A program made the translations under genes and the position numbers. A model generated the notes under the pieces. It saw only the letters and a list, made by a program, of their open reading frames with translations. It did not search any database and was not told where the DNA came from. DNA of 18,204 bases from DASQVO01 sp035640715 (GTDB taxonomy: Bacteria > Actinomycetota > Actinomycetes > Streptosporangiales > Streptosporangiaceae), in NCBI GenBank assembly GCA_035640715.1, contig DASQVO010000245.1:1-18204 (forward strand), written 5' to 3'. The number at the start of each line of letters is the position of its first letter. Position 1 is the first letter of the stretch. This document shows positions 6,931 to 14,728 of the stretch, piece by piece.

Positions 6931-7587
6931 TTAGCCCGCGAAGGCGCCCGCTCGGGCTGCGGTGGTCGCGTCACGGGCTGATTGCTCGGCGAGGTGCGAA
7001 CTCGCGGGCGTCCGGAGAAGAACCAGTTCGTGGTAGAGCGGGGCGGTGGCGGCAACGAGCAGTCGGCGCGGGTCAGTGCGTGCGGGTATCTCGCCGCGTT
7101 CGGCGGCGCGCTGCACGATGATGGCGCAGCGGTCGTACCGGTCGGTCCAGAAGATCCGGAGGGCTTCCCCTGCCTGCTCGGATCGGAATGACGTGGCGAT
7201 CAGCGCGGTGGTGATGGGCGGGTCGGCGGTCAGCGCAGTGTAGATCTCGCGGTTTATCGCGACGAGGTCACCGTTGAGGGAACCGGTGTCAGGTGGGCGC
7301 CACTCGTCGCCGGTCGCCTCGGTGAGGACGTCGGCGAGCAGTCCGCCGACATCACGCCAGCGCCGGTACACGGTGGTGCGGTGCACGCCGGAGCGGTCCG
7401 CCACGGCGTCCACGCTTAGGGCGTCGTAGCCGTGTTCCACCAGCAGGGTACGGACCGCGTCGAACACGCGGCGGCGGACGTGGGCGCTGCGTCCGCCGGG
7501 CCGGCGGGCCGGGACGGCGGCGACCTGGTCTCGCTGTGACGGCAGCGGCTCGTCGGGGAAATCGTTTGTTGATCGCGGCGGGATCAT
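6931..7587 (-). CDS. TetR/AcrR-family transcriptional regulator
   Basis: A 218-aa repressor-type protein with an ATG at 7587. The N-terminal helix-turn-helix (about residues 35-85) reads VFDAVRTLLVEHGYDALSVD, then AVADRSGVHRTTVYRRW, the standard TetR signature. The C-terminal half is a helical ligand-binding and dimerisation domain (TetR_C_11-like). A 30-residue Arg/Pro-rich tail precedes the HTH. It is divergent from the vat-vgb pair across a 178-bp gap, the usual position for a local repressor of a resistance operon. Its ligand may therefore be a streptogramin or a related signal; that is inference from context. A short palindrome just upstream could be its operator. Confidence 0.9.
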   Translation of the reverse strand: MIPPRSTNDFPDEPLPSQRDQVAAVPARRPGGRSAHVRRRVFDAVRTLLVEHGYDALSVDAVADRSGVHRTTVYRRWRDVGGLLADVLTEATGDEWRPPDTGSLNGDLVAINREIYTALTADPPITTALIATSFRSEQAGEALRIFWTDRYDRCAIIVQRAAERGEIPARTDPRRLLVAATAPLYHELVLLRTPASSHLAEQSARDATTAARAGAFAG

Positions 7588-7592
7588 GACAC

Positions 7593-7609
7593 GATGTTAT
7601 CGCTACATC
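7593..7609. promoter_or_regulatory. Possible TetR-type operator palindrome
   Basis: GATGT and ACATC are inverted around 7 bases, six bases upstream of the TetR-family start codon in the divergent intergenic region. Size and place suit autoregulation, but the arms are only 5 bp, so chance is not excluded. It is about 155 bp from the vat start. Confidence 0.3.
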
Positions 7610-7765
7610 AGTCGCATTAATGAGCCACTGGCCGGGGTGCGCATCTGGCAGGTCGAAGCAAAAGGACGAACTCCTGCGGCATTTCACCCACGCTCGTGTA
7701 CTGGCCGGCCATTCACCTAACAGCCTGCTCCCACCAGCAAGACCTTCGATTCGATAGGACCCCAG

Positions 7766-8422
7766 TTGACACCTGATCCCAGGGCCGTTCACCCGCTGCC
7801 GGCGCACCAGCGCGTGGTGTTCCTCAAACCGCTGGTCACCTCACCCGAGATCGTCGTTGGCGATTACACCTACTACGACGATCCCGACGACCCGACCGGC
7901 TTCGAGCACCGCAACGTGCTCTACGGCTACGGCCCGGAACGGCTGATCATCGGCAAGTACTGCGCAATCGCCTCCAGCACCCGGTTCCTCATGGCCGGCG
8001 CCGACCACCCGACGATGGGCGTGTCCACCTTCCCGTTCACCATGTTCGGCGGTGAGTGGACCGAGCGAACCCTCGACATCGTCACCGCCATGCCCAGCCG
8101 AGGCGACACCGTCGTCGGCAACGACGTCTGGTTCGGCTACCAGGCCACCGTCATGCCGGGCGTGCGTATCGGCGACGGGGCCATTATCGCGGCCGGTGCG
8201 GTGGTCACCGCCGACGTGCCGCCGTACACGATCGTCGGCGGCAATCCGGCCAAACCAATCCAGCAACGCTTCGACGACACGGACATCGACCGGCTCCGCC
8301 ACGCCGCCTGGTGGGACTGGCCCGTCGAGCTGGTCACCGAGCATGTGCGCACCATCATGGCCGGCACGCCGGCCGACATCGAACGCATCGCCACCGAGAA
8401 CGGACTGGAGCAAACTCCGTGA
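7766..8422 (+). CDS. vat: Streptogramin A O-acetyltransferase (Vat-type xenobiotic acetyltransferase)
   Basis: A 218-aa left-handed beta-helix acetyltransferase expected to acetylate the free hydroxyl of group A streptogramins using acetyl-CoA. The hexapeptide repeats run from about residue 60 to 165 (IIGKYCAIAS, VVGNDVWFGYQATVMPGVRI, IAAGAVVTADVPPYTIVGGNPAKPI). MAGADHPTMGVSTFPF supplies the catalytic His of the Vat family at H81, in the excursion loop. WWDWP near residue 182 is also typical. The start is TTG 7766 with AGGA about seven bases upstream; no ATG lies nearby. It overlaps the next gene as GTGA. Other XAT-family members acetylate chloramphenicol, but the linked lyase supports streptogramin specificity. 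Confidence 0.88.
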   Translation: MTPDPRAVHPLPAHQRVVFLKPLVTSPEIVVGDYTYYDDPDDPTGFEHRNVLYGYGPERLIIGKYCAIASSTRFLMAGADHPTMGVSTFPFTMFGGEWTERTLDIVTAMPSRGDTVVGNDVWFGYQATVMPGVRIGDGAIIAAGAVVTADVPPYTIVGGNPAKPIQQRFDDTDIDRLRHAAWWDWPVELVTEHVRTIMAGTPADIERIATENGLEQTP

Positions 8423-9339
8423 CACGCGTGTCCATCCAGGAGTACGTCGTGGCCGACGGCGCCAGCGGCCCGTACGCCATCACCACTGGCCCGGACAGCA
8501 TGCTGTGGTTCACCATGGTCCACAGCGGGCGCATCGGCCGGCTGGTCCCCGGAGGGGAGCCCACCAGCCACCAACTCGATCCGGCGTGCGGGCCGACGAT
8601 CATCATCACAGGGCCGGACGGGGCGCTCTGGTTCACCGAGTACCAGGCACACCGCATCGGCCGGATCACCACCGACAGCGCCCTCGACGAGTTCCCGCTG
8701 CCCACCCCGGGCTGCGGACCGTTCGGCATCGCCGCAGGACCCGACCGTGCCCTGTGGTTTACCGAGACCACCACCGACCGCATCGGCCGAATCACCACCG
8801 ACGGCCAGGTCACCGAGTTCCCACTCCCGGCTACCGGCGCATTCCCGTCCGCGATCGCCGCCGGCGCCGACGGCGGGATGTGGTTCACCATGAACCAGGC
8901 CAACGCGATCGGGCGGATCGGCATGGACGGCGCGGTCACCGTCCACCCCCTGCCGACCGAGGCCGCCGCGCCGGTGGGCATCGCCGCGGGCCCGGACGGC
9001 GCGCTCTGGTTCGTCGAGATCGCCGTCGGCCAGATCGGGCGGATCACCCCCGACGGCGTGATCGTGGAGTTTGCGCTGCCCGACCGCGCCAGCCGACCTC
9101 ACGCCATCACCACCGGCGGCAACGGCGCCCTGTGGTTCACCGAGTGGGGCGGCAACCGCGTCGGCTCCATCACTGTCGACGGCGCGATCGAGGTGCACGA
9201 CCTGTCGACACCCCGTTCCGAGCCGCACGGCATCACCCTCGGCCCGGACGGCGCGCTGTGGGCGGCATTGGAAACCGGTGCCCTCGCCCGCATCACCATT
9301 ACTCCAGACCCGCTACCCCAGAACAGGAGAAGGCCATGA
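8419..9339 (+). CDS. vgb: Virginiamycin B (streptogramin B) lyase
   Basis: A 306-aa seven-bladed beta-propeller that linearises group B streptogramins by opening the ester bond without water. Blade repeats of about 42 residues are visible throughout as GPDGALWFTE...IGRIT. Counting from the GTG at 8419, H228, E268 and H270 stand at the same numbers as the metal-binding and catalytic residues described for staphylococcal Vgb, and E285 fits its E284. Length matches the family (about 295-300). GTG 8419 overlaps the vat stop codon, indicating translational coupling; GTG 8428 is an alternative start. With vat it would give resistance to both streptogramin components. Many environmental Vgb-like propellers are untested, but the residue match makes activity plausible. 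Confidence 0.9.
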   Translation: MTRVSIQEYVVADGASGPYAITTGPDSMLWFTMVHSGRIGRLVPGGEPTSHQLDPACGPTIIITGPDGALWFTEYQAHRIGRITTDSALDEFPLPTPGCGPFGIAAGPDRALWFTETTTDRIGRITTDGQVTEFPLPATGAFPSAIAAGADGGMWFTMNQANAIGRIGMDGAVTVHPLPTEAAAPVGIAAGPDGALWFVEIAVGQIGRITPDGVIVEFALPDRASRPHAITTGGNGALWFTEWGGNRVGSITVDGAIEVHDLSTPRSEPHGITLGPDGALWAALETGALARITITPDPLPQNRRRP

Positions 9340-9392
9340 CCGTCAGGTTCAACCGCACACCATCATCGCGGCAAAAGACTTTCCAACCCCGG
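9336..9392 (+). pseudogene. 5' stub of a VOC/glyoxalase-family gene
   Basis: An ATG at 9336 overlaps the vgb stop codon (ATGA) and follows a strong ribosome binding site (AGGAGAAGG), so a third operon gene began here. The first codons give MTVRFN; a one-base shift then yields HTIIAAKD. Together these match the usual VOC-family opening (MxVxFNHTIxAARD). Nothing of the family continues past about 9390, where the recombinase element's sequence begins. I infer truncation by that element plus a one-base insertion. Confidence 0.5.
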
Positions 9393-9438
9393 CGACATCC
9401 TCAATTCGGCATTATGCGGGTGATCGCTGTCAAGTTGA

Positions 9439-10685
9439 TCATGATGCTTGGGTGTGGTCGATCTGGGTGAGGAGCTTGGCGAACAGTTGCTGGCGGCCGG
9501 CCTGGTTCTTGGCCGCGGCGTCGTCGTGCTGGGCGGCCAGGGCAGGCCGGAACTCGATGCCGGTCTGGAAGTAGGTGCAGGTTTCGCAGATGGATTCGAA
9601 GGCGCAGTCCAGTTGCGGGGGCCGGGTGCACCAGCCGTTGCCGAGGAGGCGGTGGTGCTCGCGGCGGAGCCGGGCCATCTGGGGGCCGATGGCGTCGGCG
9701 GGGAGCTGGGCGGGCTGGCCGTAGAGTGCTTCGACTTTCTCGGTGACGGCGAAGTACTCATCGGCACGGTGCGGCTGGCGATTTTGGCGTAGCGCAGGGT
9801 CATGTCCAGGCTGCGGTGGCCGAGGAGGGCGGCGATGGCTTCCAGGCTCATCCCGCGGTTGATCGCCTGGGTGGCCAGGGTGTGCCGCAGCTGGTGGGGG
9901 TGGATGTGGGGCAGGCCGGCGGCGGCGCCGGCCTTGTTGATCATCCGGGTGACGGTGTGCCGGTCCAGTGGGCGGCCGTTCTCGCGGGGCAGTAGCAGCG
10001 GGTGATCCGCCGGGACGTGCCGGGCCCGGTAGCCGTCGATGAGGGTGACCAGCTGGGGGTGCAGGGGCAGGTAGCGGTCTTCGCGGAGCTTGCCGACCGG
10101 GACGTGCAGCCAGGGCCCGGCGCCGATGAGCACCACCGCGCTGGCCTGGAGGCTGGTGAACTCGCTGACCCGCAGCCCGGTGCGCAGCAGCATCTCCACC
10201 GTGACCCGGACCAGCATCCTGCGGTCGGCCTGGGCGGCGCGGAGCAGTTTCGCGGCGGCGGCGTCGTCAAGGGCCTTGGGCAGCGGGTGGTCCTGGCGGG
10301 GCAGGTCGCCGGGGAACATTGGCACCCGGGGCGGTGCCTCCTCCCAGCCCCATTCCTCGATGCGGACGAAGAACATCCGCAGCGTGCCGAGCCGGTGGGC
10401 GATGGTGGCTGTGGTCAGCCGGGGCTTGTTCTGCCCGGGCCGGGCGGCCAGCCAGGGCTTGAAATCCTCGATGTGCCGGCGGGTGATCAGGGTTAGCGAG
10501 GTGACCCGCGGGGACGTTTCGGTGAGGAAGGCGGCGAACGAGCGCAGCGCCAGGTCCGCGCCGCTGACGCTGCCCGGCCGCAGCACGCAGGCGACCTGCT
10601 CCAGGTAGCGGCGCATCGGGACGGTGATCCCGGGGATCGCCTCAGCCAGCTGCTCCCAGCCGGGCAGCAGCGCCGGGCCAGTCAC
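9439..10685 (-). pseudogene. Tyrosine recombinase (second of a pair), frameshifted near its 3' end
   Basis: A tyrosine recombinase of the kind found as the second member of tandem integrase pairs (Tn554 TnpB-like organisation). From GTG 10685 it has an N-terminal SAM-like core-binding domain (about 20-120) and the full catalytic set R172, K199, H264-x2-R267, H290 and Y299 in LRYAKI. Past residue 307 the current frame turns into Ser/Pro-rich nonsense and runs on to 9363. Restoring one base near 9764-9766 continues as DEYFAVTEKVEALYGQPAQ and then a Cys-containing tail (CETCTYFQTGIEF), ending at 9439 for about 415 residues. So there is a single-base deletion or a sequencing error. The start overlaps the upstream stop as GTGA. 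No third small gene (TnpC-like) follows. Confidence 0.8.
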
Positions 10686-11731
10686 CGGGCACTCAGCAGG
10701 GCGGGATGGGCGGCGAGGGCCTGCGCGTCGATGGCCTCGGCGGCCTTGCGGTACTGGGAGGCCAGCCAGTCATCGCCCAGGTGCAGGTAGATCCGGGTGG
10801 ACTCGATCGAGGCGTGCCCGGCCTGGGCCTGCACCGCCTCCAGGCTCATCCCGGCTTTGCGCAGCTGGGTCAGGCAGGTGTGCCGCAGCTGGTGGCAGGT
10901 CGCATGGGCCAGCCCGGCCCGCCGCCGGGCACCGTCGAGGATCTCATCCAGCCCGTCAGCGGACAGCGGCAGGCCGCGGCGCGGGCCCTTCAGTACCACG
11001 AACACCCGGTCCGTGGCCGCCCCGGCCGGGCGCTCGGCATCGAGGTAGGCGCTGACCGCGGTGAAGAACCGCGCCGAGACGGGCACCAGCCGCTGGTGGC
11101 CGCCCTTGCCCTCGGCGATGAATAGCCGCCGCTCACCAAAACGCAGGTCACCCAGCCGCAGCCCGAGGACCTCGCAGCGGCGCAGCCCGCCCAGCACCAT
11201 CGCCGCGACCATCGCCCGGTCCCGGTGCGTGCGCAACGCCGCCGTCAGCGCGTCCACCTCGCCCGGTTCCAGGATCTGCGGCAGCGTCCGGGGCACCCGC
11301 ACCAGCGGGACGCCCTGGCCGGGCCGCTGCCGCTCCCGCCGCGTCGGCAGGCCCCGCGGCACCGGGTTCACCGTCACGTCACCGCGGGCGTGCAAGAACC
11401 CGTACAGCCCCGACACGCTCGACAGCCGCCGCCGCAGCGTCCGGGCCGACACCCCGCCAGTACCCTCACCGGCCACCTGCAGCCGGCCCTCCCCGCCCGT
11501 GCGCTGCGCGGTCATGAACCCCAGCACATCGACCGGGCGCACCCGCCGCGGCGTCTTCTGCACCACGGTGAAGAAGACCTTCAGGTCATAGGCCACGGCC
11601 AGCACCGTGTTCGGCCGGCACCGGCCCGCCAGAAACTCCAGGTACGCATCCAGCAGCGGCACGCCGAGCCGGATCACAAGCTCACCGGCGTCATTCCGCG
11701 ACCGGGCCAGGCGGATAACACTCACAGGCAT
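10682..11731 (-). CDS. Tyrosine-type site-specific recombinase (first of a pair)
   Basis: A 349-aa integrase with an intact core-binding domain (about 25-125) and catalytic domain: R184 in GGLRRCEVLGL, K209 in EGKGGHQR, H280-Q-L-R283, H306 in GHASIESTRIYLHL, and nucleophile Y315. ATG 11731 has a good ribosome binding site (GGAGGG). It is translationally coupled to the second recombinase by a GTGA overlap. Paired recombinases of this type usually act together, as in Tn554-like elements. The gene starts about 120 bp from the left att arm at 11851, so it may instead, or also, serve the tRNA att sites. Its promoter region holds nested palindromes at 11749-11786. Confidence 0.93.
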   Translation of the reverse strand: MPVSVIRLARSRNDAGELVIRLGVPLLDAYLEFLAGRCRPNTVLAVAYDLKVFFTVVQKTPRRVRPVDVLGFMTAQRTGGEGRLQVAGEGTGGVSARTLRRRLSSVSGLYGFLHARGDVTVNPVPRGLPTRRERQRPGQGVPLVRVPRTLPQILEPGEVDALTAALRTHRDRAMVAAMVLGGLRRCEVLGLRLGDLRFGERRLFIAEGKGGHQRLVPVSARFFTAVSAYLDAERPAGAATDRVFVVLKGPRRGLPLSADGLDEILDGARRRAGLAHATCHQLRHTCLTQLRKAGMSLEAVQAQAGHASIESTRIYLHLGDDWLASQYRKAAEAIDAQALAAHPALLSAR

Positions 11732-11748
11732 GCAGGGCCCTCCATCTC

Positions 11749-11786
11749 CGTAAAGAACAGGCTGTCAGCCTGCCAAGATCTTTACG
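11749..11786. promoter_or_regulatory. Nested palindromes upstream of the recombinase pair
   Basis: CGTAAAGA (11749-11756) is inverted as TCTTTACG (11779-11786). Between them lies a perfect inner palindrome, AGGCTG-T-CAGCCT (11759-11771). It begins 18 bp upstream of the first recombinase start codon. Possible roles are an autoregulatory operator, a leader hairpin, or a terminal site of the recombinase element. Confidence 0.5.
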
Positions 11787-11850
11787 AAGATCACCCACAT
11801 ATCATGCAGAACAGGATGTTCAGGTTGACTCGGCCGGGATCGTCCGTGCG

Positions 11851-11922
11851 CAGACCTAAGGACCTTCCTTGGGCACTGCTGTACTACTGCTGTACATCGC
11901 GAAGAAGCGTTCGAAAAACAGT
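11851..11922. repeat. Left att arm, copy 1
   Basis: These 72 bp align without gaps with 14729-14800, with 10 differences by eye, and directly abut the att core in both places. Two direct GCTGTAC motifs lie 11 bp apart (11878-11884 and 11889-11895). The outer end forms a short hairpin (CCTAAGG...CCTTGGG), retained with changes in the other copy. Confidence 0.78.
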
Positions 11923-11963
11923 CGGGACGGCGGGATTTGAACCCGCGACCCCTTGACCCCCAG
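11923..11963 (-). other. att core: 3' half of tRNA-Pro(GGG), copy at 11.9 kb
   Basis: Identical to the 41-bp core at 6082-6122, here with the tRNA discriminator A after CCCG on the minus strand. Arm A follows at the anticodon loop and cannot complete the anticodon stem, so no tRNA is encoded. It forms the shared junction between the streptogramin-resistance element on its left and the NTPase cassette on its right. Confidence 0.85.
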
Positions 11964-12085
11964 ATACCGGCACCCGCACGAGAACCCCAGCGTGCGCCCA
12001 GGCCAGCAGGCATCCGGTAGTCCGCAGAGATCCCCGGTAGTACGCCCGGATACGTGCCCGTTGCTGTACTCGGCTGCTGTACAGG
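11964..12085. repeat. Arm A repeat, copy 2
   Basis: Second copy of the arm at 6123-6245. Two GCTGTAC motifs lie at 12063-12069 and 12076-12082, 13 bp apart. Only about 43 bp separate it from the 3' end of the NTPase gene. Confidence 0.75.
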
Positions 12086-12127
12086 CAGGCCTCCGCAGTC
12101 TCTCAGCCGTTGTGCTGCCGTGCGTTT

Positions 12128-13888
12128 TCAACGTGCGCCACGACCCGCTTGCCTGCACCAGTAAGCAAGGTTATTCCGGGCAGCTATGGTCTCGGGATGC
12201 TCGGGGCCGAGGACTTGCTCGAAGATGGGCAGCAGCTTGGCGAACTGGTCGCGGGCCTCGGCCACATCCCCTGCCTGCCCGGTCCAGTAAGCGAGGTTGT
12301 GCCAGGTGGCCAGGGTGGCGGGGTGCTCGGGGCCGAGGACTCGCTCGCGGATGGGCAGCAGCTTGGCGAACTGGTCGCGGGCCCCGGCCACATCCCCTGC
12401 CTGCCCGGTCCAGTAAGCGAGGTTGTGCCAGGTGGCCAGGGTGGCGGGGTGCTCGGGGCCGAGGACCCGCTCTTGTATGGGCAGCACCTCGGCGAGCTGG
12501 TCGCGGGCCCCGGCCGCATCCCCCGCCAGCCCGGTCCAGGAAGCGAGGTTGTGCCGGGTGGCCAGGGTGTCCGGGTGCTCGGGGCCGAGAACCCGCTCCT
12601 GAGCGGAAAGCACCCGCTGCTGAAGTTCCAATGCAGTGGCGTAACTGCCGGTCACGCCGAGGTAGTTCGCGAGCCCGGCCATGCCGGGGCTTTCATCAGC
12701 AAGTGCCGCTTCGGCGTGCGGCAGCAGCGCAGCGCATGCCGGCCATCCCTCCGGCACATCGGTGTCGGCTGGGATGGCGGCCTCGAGCAGGGCGGCGGCG
12801 GCCTGACGCCACTGACCGGCCAGCTCTGCGGCCATCTGATCGGCGGTGACGGCTTGCACCAGCCGGTGCACGGAGATCGATCCGGCCCCGGCGGGGATGA
12901 CGAGGGAATAGCGGCGCAGTGCGGCGATCGCGTCACTGGCGGCCAGTGGGTCATCGAGCAGCGGCATCAGCACGGCCGCCACCTCGGCGCCGAGGTGTTC
13001 GGACAAGCCGGGGCGGGGCTGCAGCAGCAGGGACAGCGGGATCGCCTCGGGTGCGTAGCAGGCAAGCAGCCGCAGCAGGCCCACCGCCGCGGGCGCGGAT
13101 TGCTCTAGTCGTTCGAAGGCCAGCGACCAGGTGGTGGCGACGGTCTTGCCGTACCCGGTTGGTTCGCCGCGGGCCAGCATGGCGTCCCTGCGCTGGCGGA
13201 ACAATCGCAGGTAGGCGGCCAGGGTGCCGCCGCTGGCCTGGATGTAGGCGGCGGCCTGTTCCAGCGCGAGCGGCAGCCCGCCAAGCTCTGTGGCCAGCTC
13301 GGTGGCAGCGTGCTGGTCTGGGTCGCCGGCCCGGTTGACCAGGAAACTCGCGGCCACCTCCACGTCCAGCACCGGCACGTCCAGTGCCTGGCCTGGCGGC
13401 CAGCTGGGGTTCTGGCTGGTGATCAGCACCCGCCCCGATCCTGCCGGGGGCAGGTACGCCGCCACCGATTCCCGGTCGGGGGCGTTGTCGAACAGCAGCA
13501 GCCATTCCTGGGGATAGGCGGCCAGCACTGCGTGCACTGACGCGACCGGGTCGCGGGTATCGACCAGGTCGCGGGCGCCGAGCTGGGCGGCCAGCTCACC
13601 GAATCCGGCCCCCAGCACCGAGGCGTCTTCCGCCGGGAACTGCCACGCCAGCCCGACCTCGGCCAGGTAACGGTGGGCATATTCCACGGCCACGCTGGTC
13701 TTGCCCGCGCCGCCCAGCCCGCACAACGCCACCATCCGCGGCCCCCGGCCCGCACCGGCCAGCAACCGTGCATCCAGTTCCGCGAGCAACTGCTCACGTC
13801 CGGCCAGCAGGGGAGGGCGGGGCGCCAGCCGCACCGGCTGCCCGGCGGGTTCCGGCCGCCGGGGCATAGCCAGCTGGCCTACCGCCAA
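12128..13888 (-). CDS. NB-ARC/STAND NTPase with C-terminal TPR repeats
   Basis: A 586-aa cytosolic signalling NTPase of the NB-ARC type, common in actinobacteria. From TTG 13888: an ATPase core with Walker A GLGGAGKTS (57-65), Walker B-like WLLLFDNAPD (129-138), a GSGRVLITSQN segment (150-160), and the diagnostic GGLPLALEQAA (203-213). A winged-helix/ARC-like region follows (about 240-380). About four 42-residue TPR units of kinesin-light-chain type (RVLGPEHPxTLAT) close the protein. The frame is open upstream, and the start could also be ATG 13867. It lies 54 bp downstream of the small partner gene. STAND proteins sense a ligand through their repeats, oligomerise and switch on an effector; here no effector domain is fused, so the partner may supply it. 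A phage-defence role is inference. Confidence 0.87.
   Translation of the reverse strand: MAVGQLAMPRRPEPAGQPVRLAPRPPLLAGREQLLAELDARLLAGAGRGPRMVALCGLGGAGKTSVAVEYAHRYLAEVGLAWQFPAEDASVLGAGFGELAAQLGARDLVDTRDPVASVHAVLAAYPQEWLLLFDNAPDRESVAAYLPPAGSGRVLITSQNPSWPPGQALDVPVLDVEVAASFLVNRAGDPDQHAATELATELGGLPLALEQAAAYIQASGGTLAAYLRLFRQRRDAMLARGEPTGYGKTVATTWSLAFERLEQSAPAAVGLLRLLACYAPEAIPLSLLLQPRPGLSEHLGAEVAAVLMPLLDDPLAASDAIAALRRYSLVIPAGAGSISVHRLVQAVTADQMAAELAGQWRQAAAALLEAAIPADTDVPEGWPACAALLPHAEAALADESPGMAGLANYLGVTGSYATALELQQRVLSAQERVLGPEHPDTLATRHNLASWTGLAGDAAGARDQLAEVLPIQERVLGPEHPATLATWHNLAYWTGQAGDVAGARDQFAKLLPIRERVLGPEHPATLATWHNLAYWTGQAGDVAEARDQFAKLLPIFEQVLGPEHPETIAARNNLAYWCRQAGRGAR
12203..12580 (-). repeat. 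Three tandem 126-bp TPR-coding units
   Basis: Units 12203-12328, 12329-12454 and 12455-12580 each encode one 42-residue TPR. The first two differ at only about four positions, while the third and the partial fourth (from 12581) are more divergent. This implies recent duplication of a sensor repeat in frame. Confidence 0.9.
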
Positions 13889-13941
13889 GCCGCCTGGGGC
13901 GACGATGGCGCCTGGCCCGGTAACCCCGATGCCGGGTCCGG

Positions 13942-14412
13942 CTAGCTGTCTGCCGGGCCCGGCTGGGTAGGGTTTGGCGACGCCACGTTCCCATGGATCA
14001 CCGCCGCCGCGATCCCGCCGCCGGTGGCGGAGACGTTCACATCATGTCCGGCGGCCACCGCGTGATCGGCCGCCGACACCATCCCGCCCGGCAGCACCGC
14101 CTGGATCTCTTGCACGACAGTGCGCAGGTCAGCCCGGATGCCGGGGTCTTCTTCCAGCAGATCGGCTATACGGCCCGCCCACCGCTCCGCCAGCACGGCG
14201 CGGGCCTGCTCCAGGTCGGTGCTGGATGCTGCGGTCAGCTGGTCGTGTGTCTCCGCCAGGCGCTGCTCGGCGAGCTTGGCCCGGTCTGGGTTCCCGCGCC
14301 CCAGCAACCGCACGAACTTACCCCTGGCCGCCTCCCAGGCATCGGTGACCGCCGCGGCCACCACCGTGTTCCCGGCCAGCGCCGCCAGCGCCATCAGATC
14401 CTCAGCCAGCAC
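13942..14412 (-). CDS. Small partner protein of the NB-ARC/TPR NTPase (unknown function)
   Basis: A 156-aa protein with a GTG start at 14412 preceded by GAGGG at about eight bases. The N terminus is helical and moderately hydrophobic (LMALAALAGNTVVAAAVTDA), followed by a charged helical region (about 45-115) rich in Glu, Arg and Ala. The C terminus carries AAGHDVNVSATGGGIAAAVI, a glycine-rich motif I have seen near actinobacterial STAND genes but cannot name. No enzyme motif is visible. It lies directly upstream of the NTPase gene on the same strand, 54 bp apart, so the two are almost certainly one operon. It could be an effector, adaptor or membrane-associating subunit; the sequence does not decide. 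Confidence 0.8.
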   Translation of the reverse strand: MLAEDLMALAALAGNTVVAAAVTDAWEAARGKFVRLLGRGNPDRAKLAEQRLAETHDQLTAASSTDLEQARAVLAERWAGRIADLLEEDPGIRADLRTVVQEIQAVLPGGMVSAADHAVAAGHDVNVSATGGGIAAAVIHGNVASPNPTQPGPADS

Positions 14413-14728
14413 TCTGCCACCCTCTCATCCCGTCACCAACGCAACCATCGCATGGCAAAGCACCTCACGCCATCAGATCGTGGGCAGCAAACACCGGCCA
14501 GCAAGACGAACTAATCTGCGCGGCGCTCAAACGCCCGGACGACCAGCCCGGGCACTGTGCCCAGACCGGCGACTATCGGCCGGGCCTGCCGCGCTGGGCA
14601 TCCTGTAGATCTGCCTGATCGCGGAACTTGCGCAACCCGGTGCCGCGCCCGGGAACACAAATCCACCCCGGCCCAACGTCGTGATCCCGAATCAGCCGAC
14701 CGCATGGCAGGCACTCAAAGGCCGCCTG
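14413..14728. other. 316-bp intergenic stretch without a recognised gene
   Basis: This should contain the promoter of the leftward operon. I find no protein with a recognisable domain on either strand. GC-rich short frames exist but look incidental. A convincing actinobacterial -35/-10 pair could not be picked out. Confidence 0.4.

Noticed and set aside
8137..9228. Long minus-strand open frame opposite vat and vgb
   Set aside because: It is a shadow frame of the GC-rich, repeat-rich vgb gene, with no domain and no ribosome binding site. The plus-strand genes have conserved catalytic residues.
8052..9470. His/Arg/Pro-rich 472-codon plus-strand frame
   Set aside because: It overlaps vat and vgb in another frame and its low-complexity composition is an artefact of GC-rich codon positions.
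9363..9784. Ser/Pro-rich C-terminal extension of the second recombinase as a genuine domain
   Set aside because: A one-base shift gives a well-composed, family-like tail ending at 9439, so the extension is better explained as out-of-frame reading.
12203..12580. CRISPR-like or satellite array
   Set aside because: The 126-bp period equals 42 codons and encodes TPR units in frame, so no spacers are present.
12110..13108. Plus-strand frame of 332 codons opposite the TPR region
   Set aside because: It is antisense to the NB-ARC/TPR gene. Its repeats simply mirror the TPR-coding DNA, and the opposite strand has clear Walker and GLPLA motifs.
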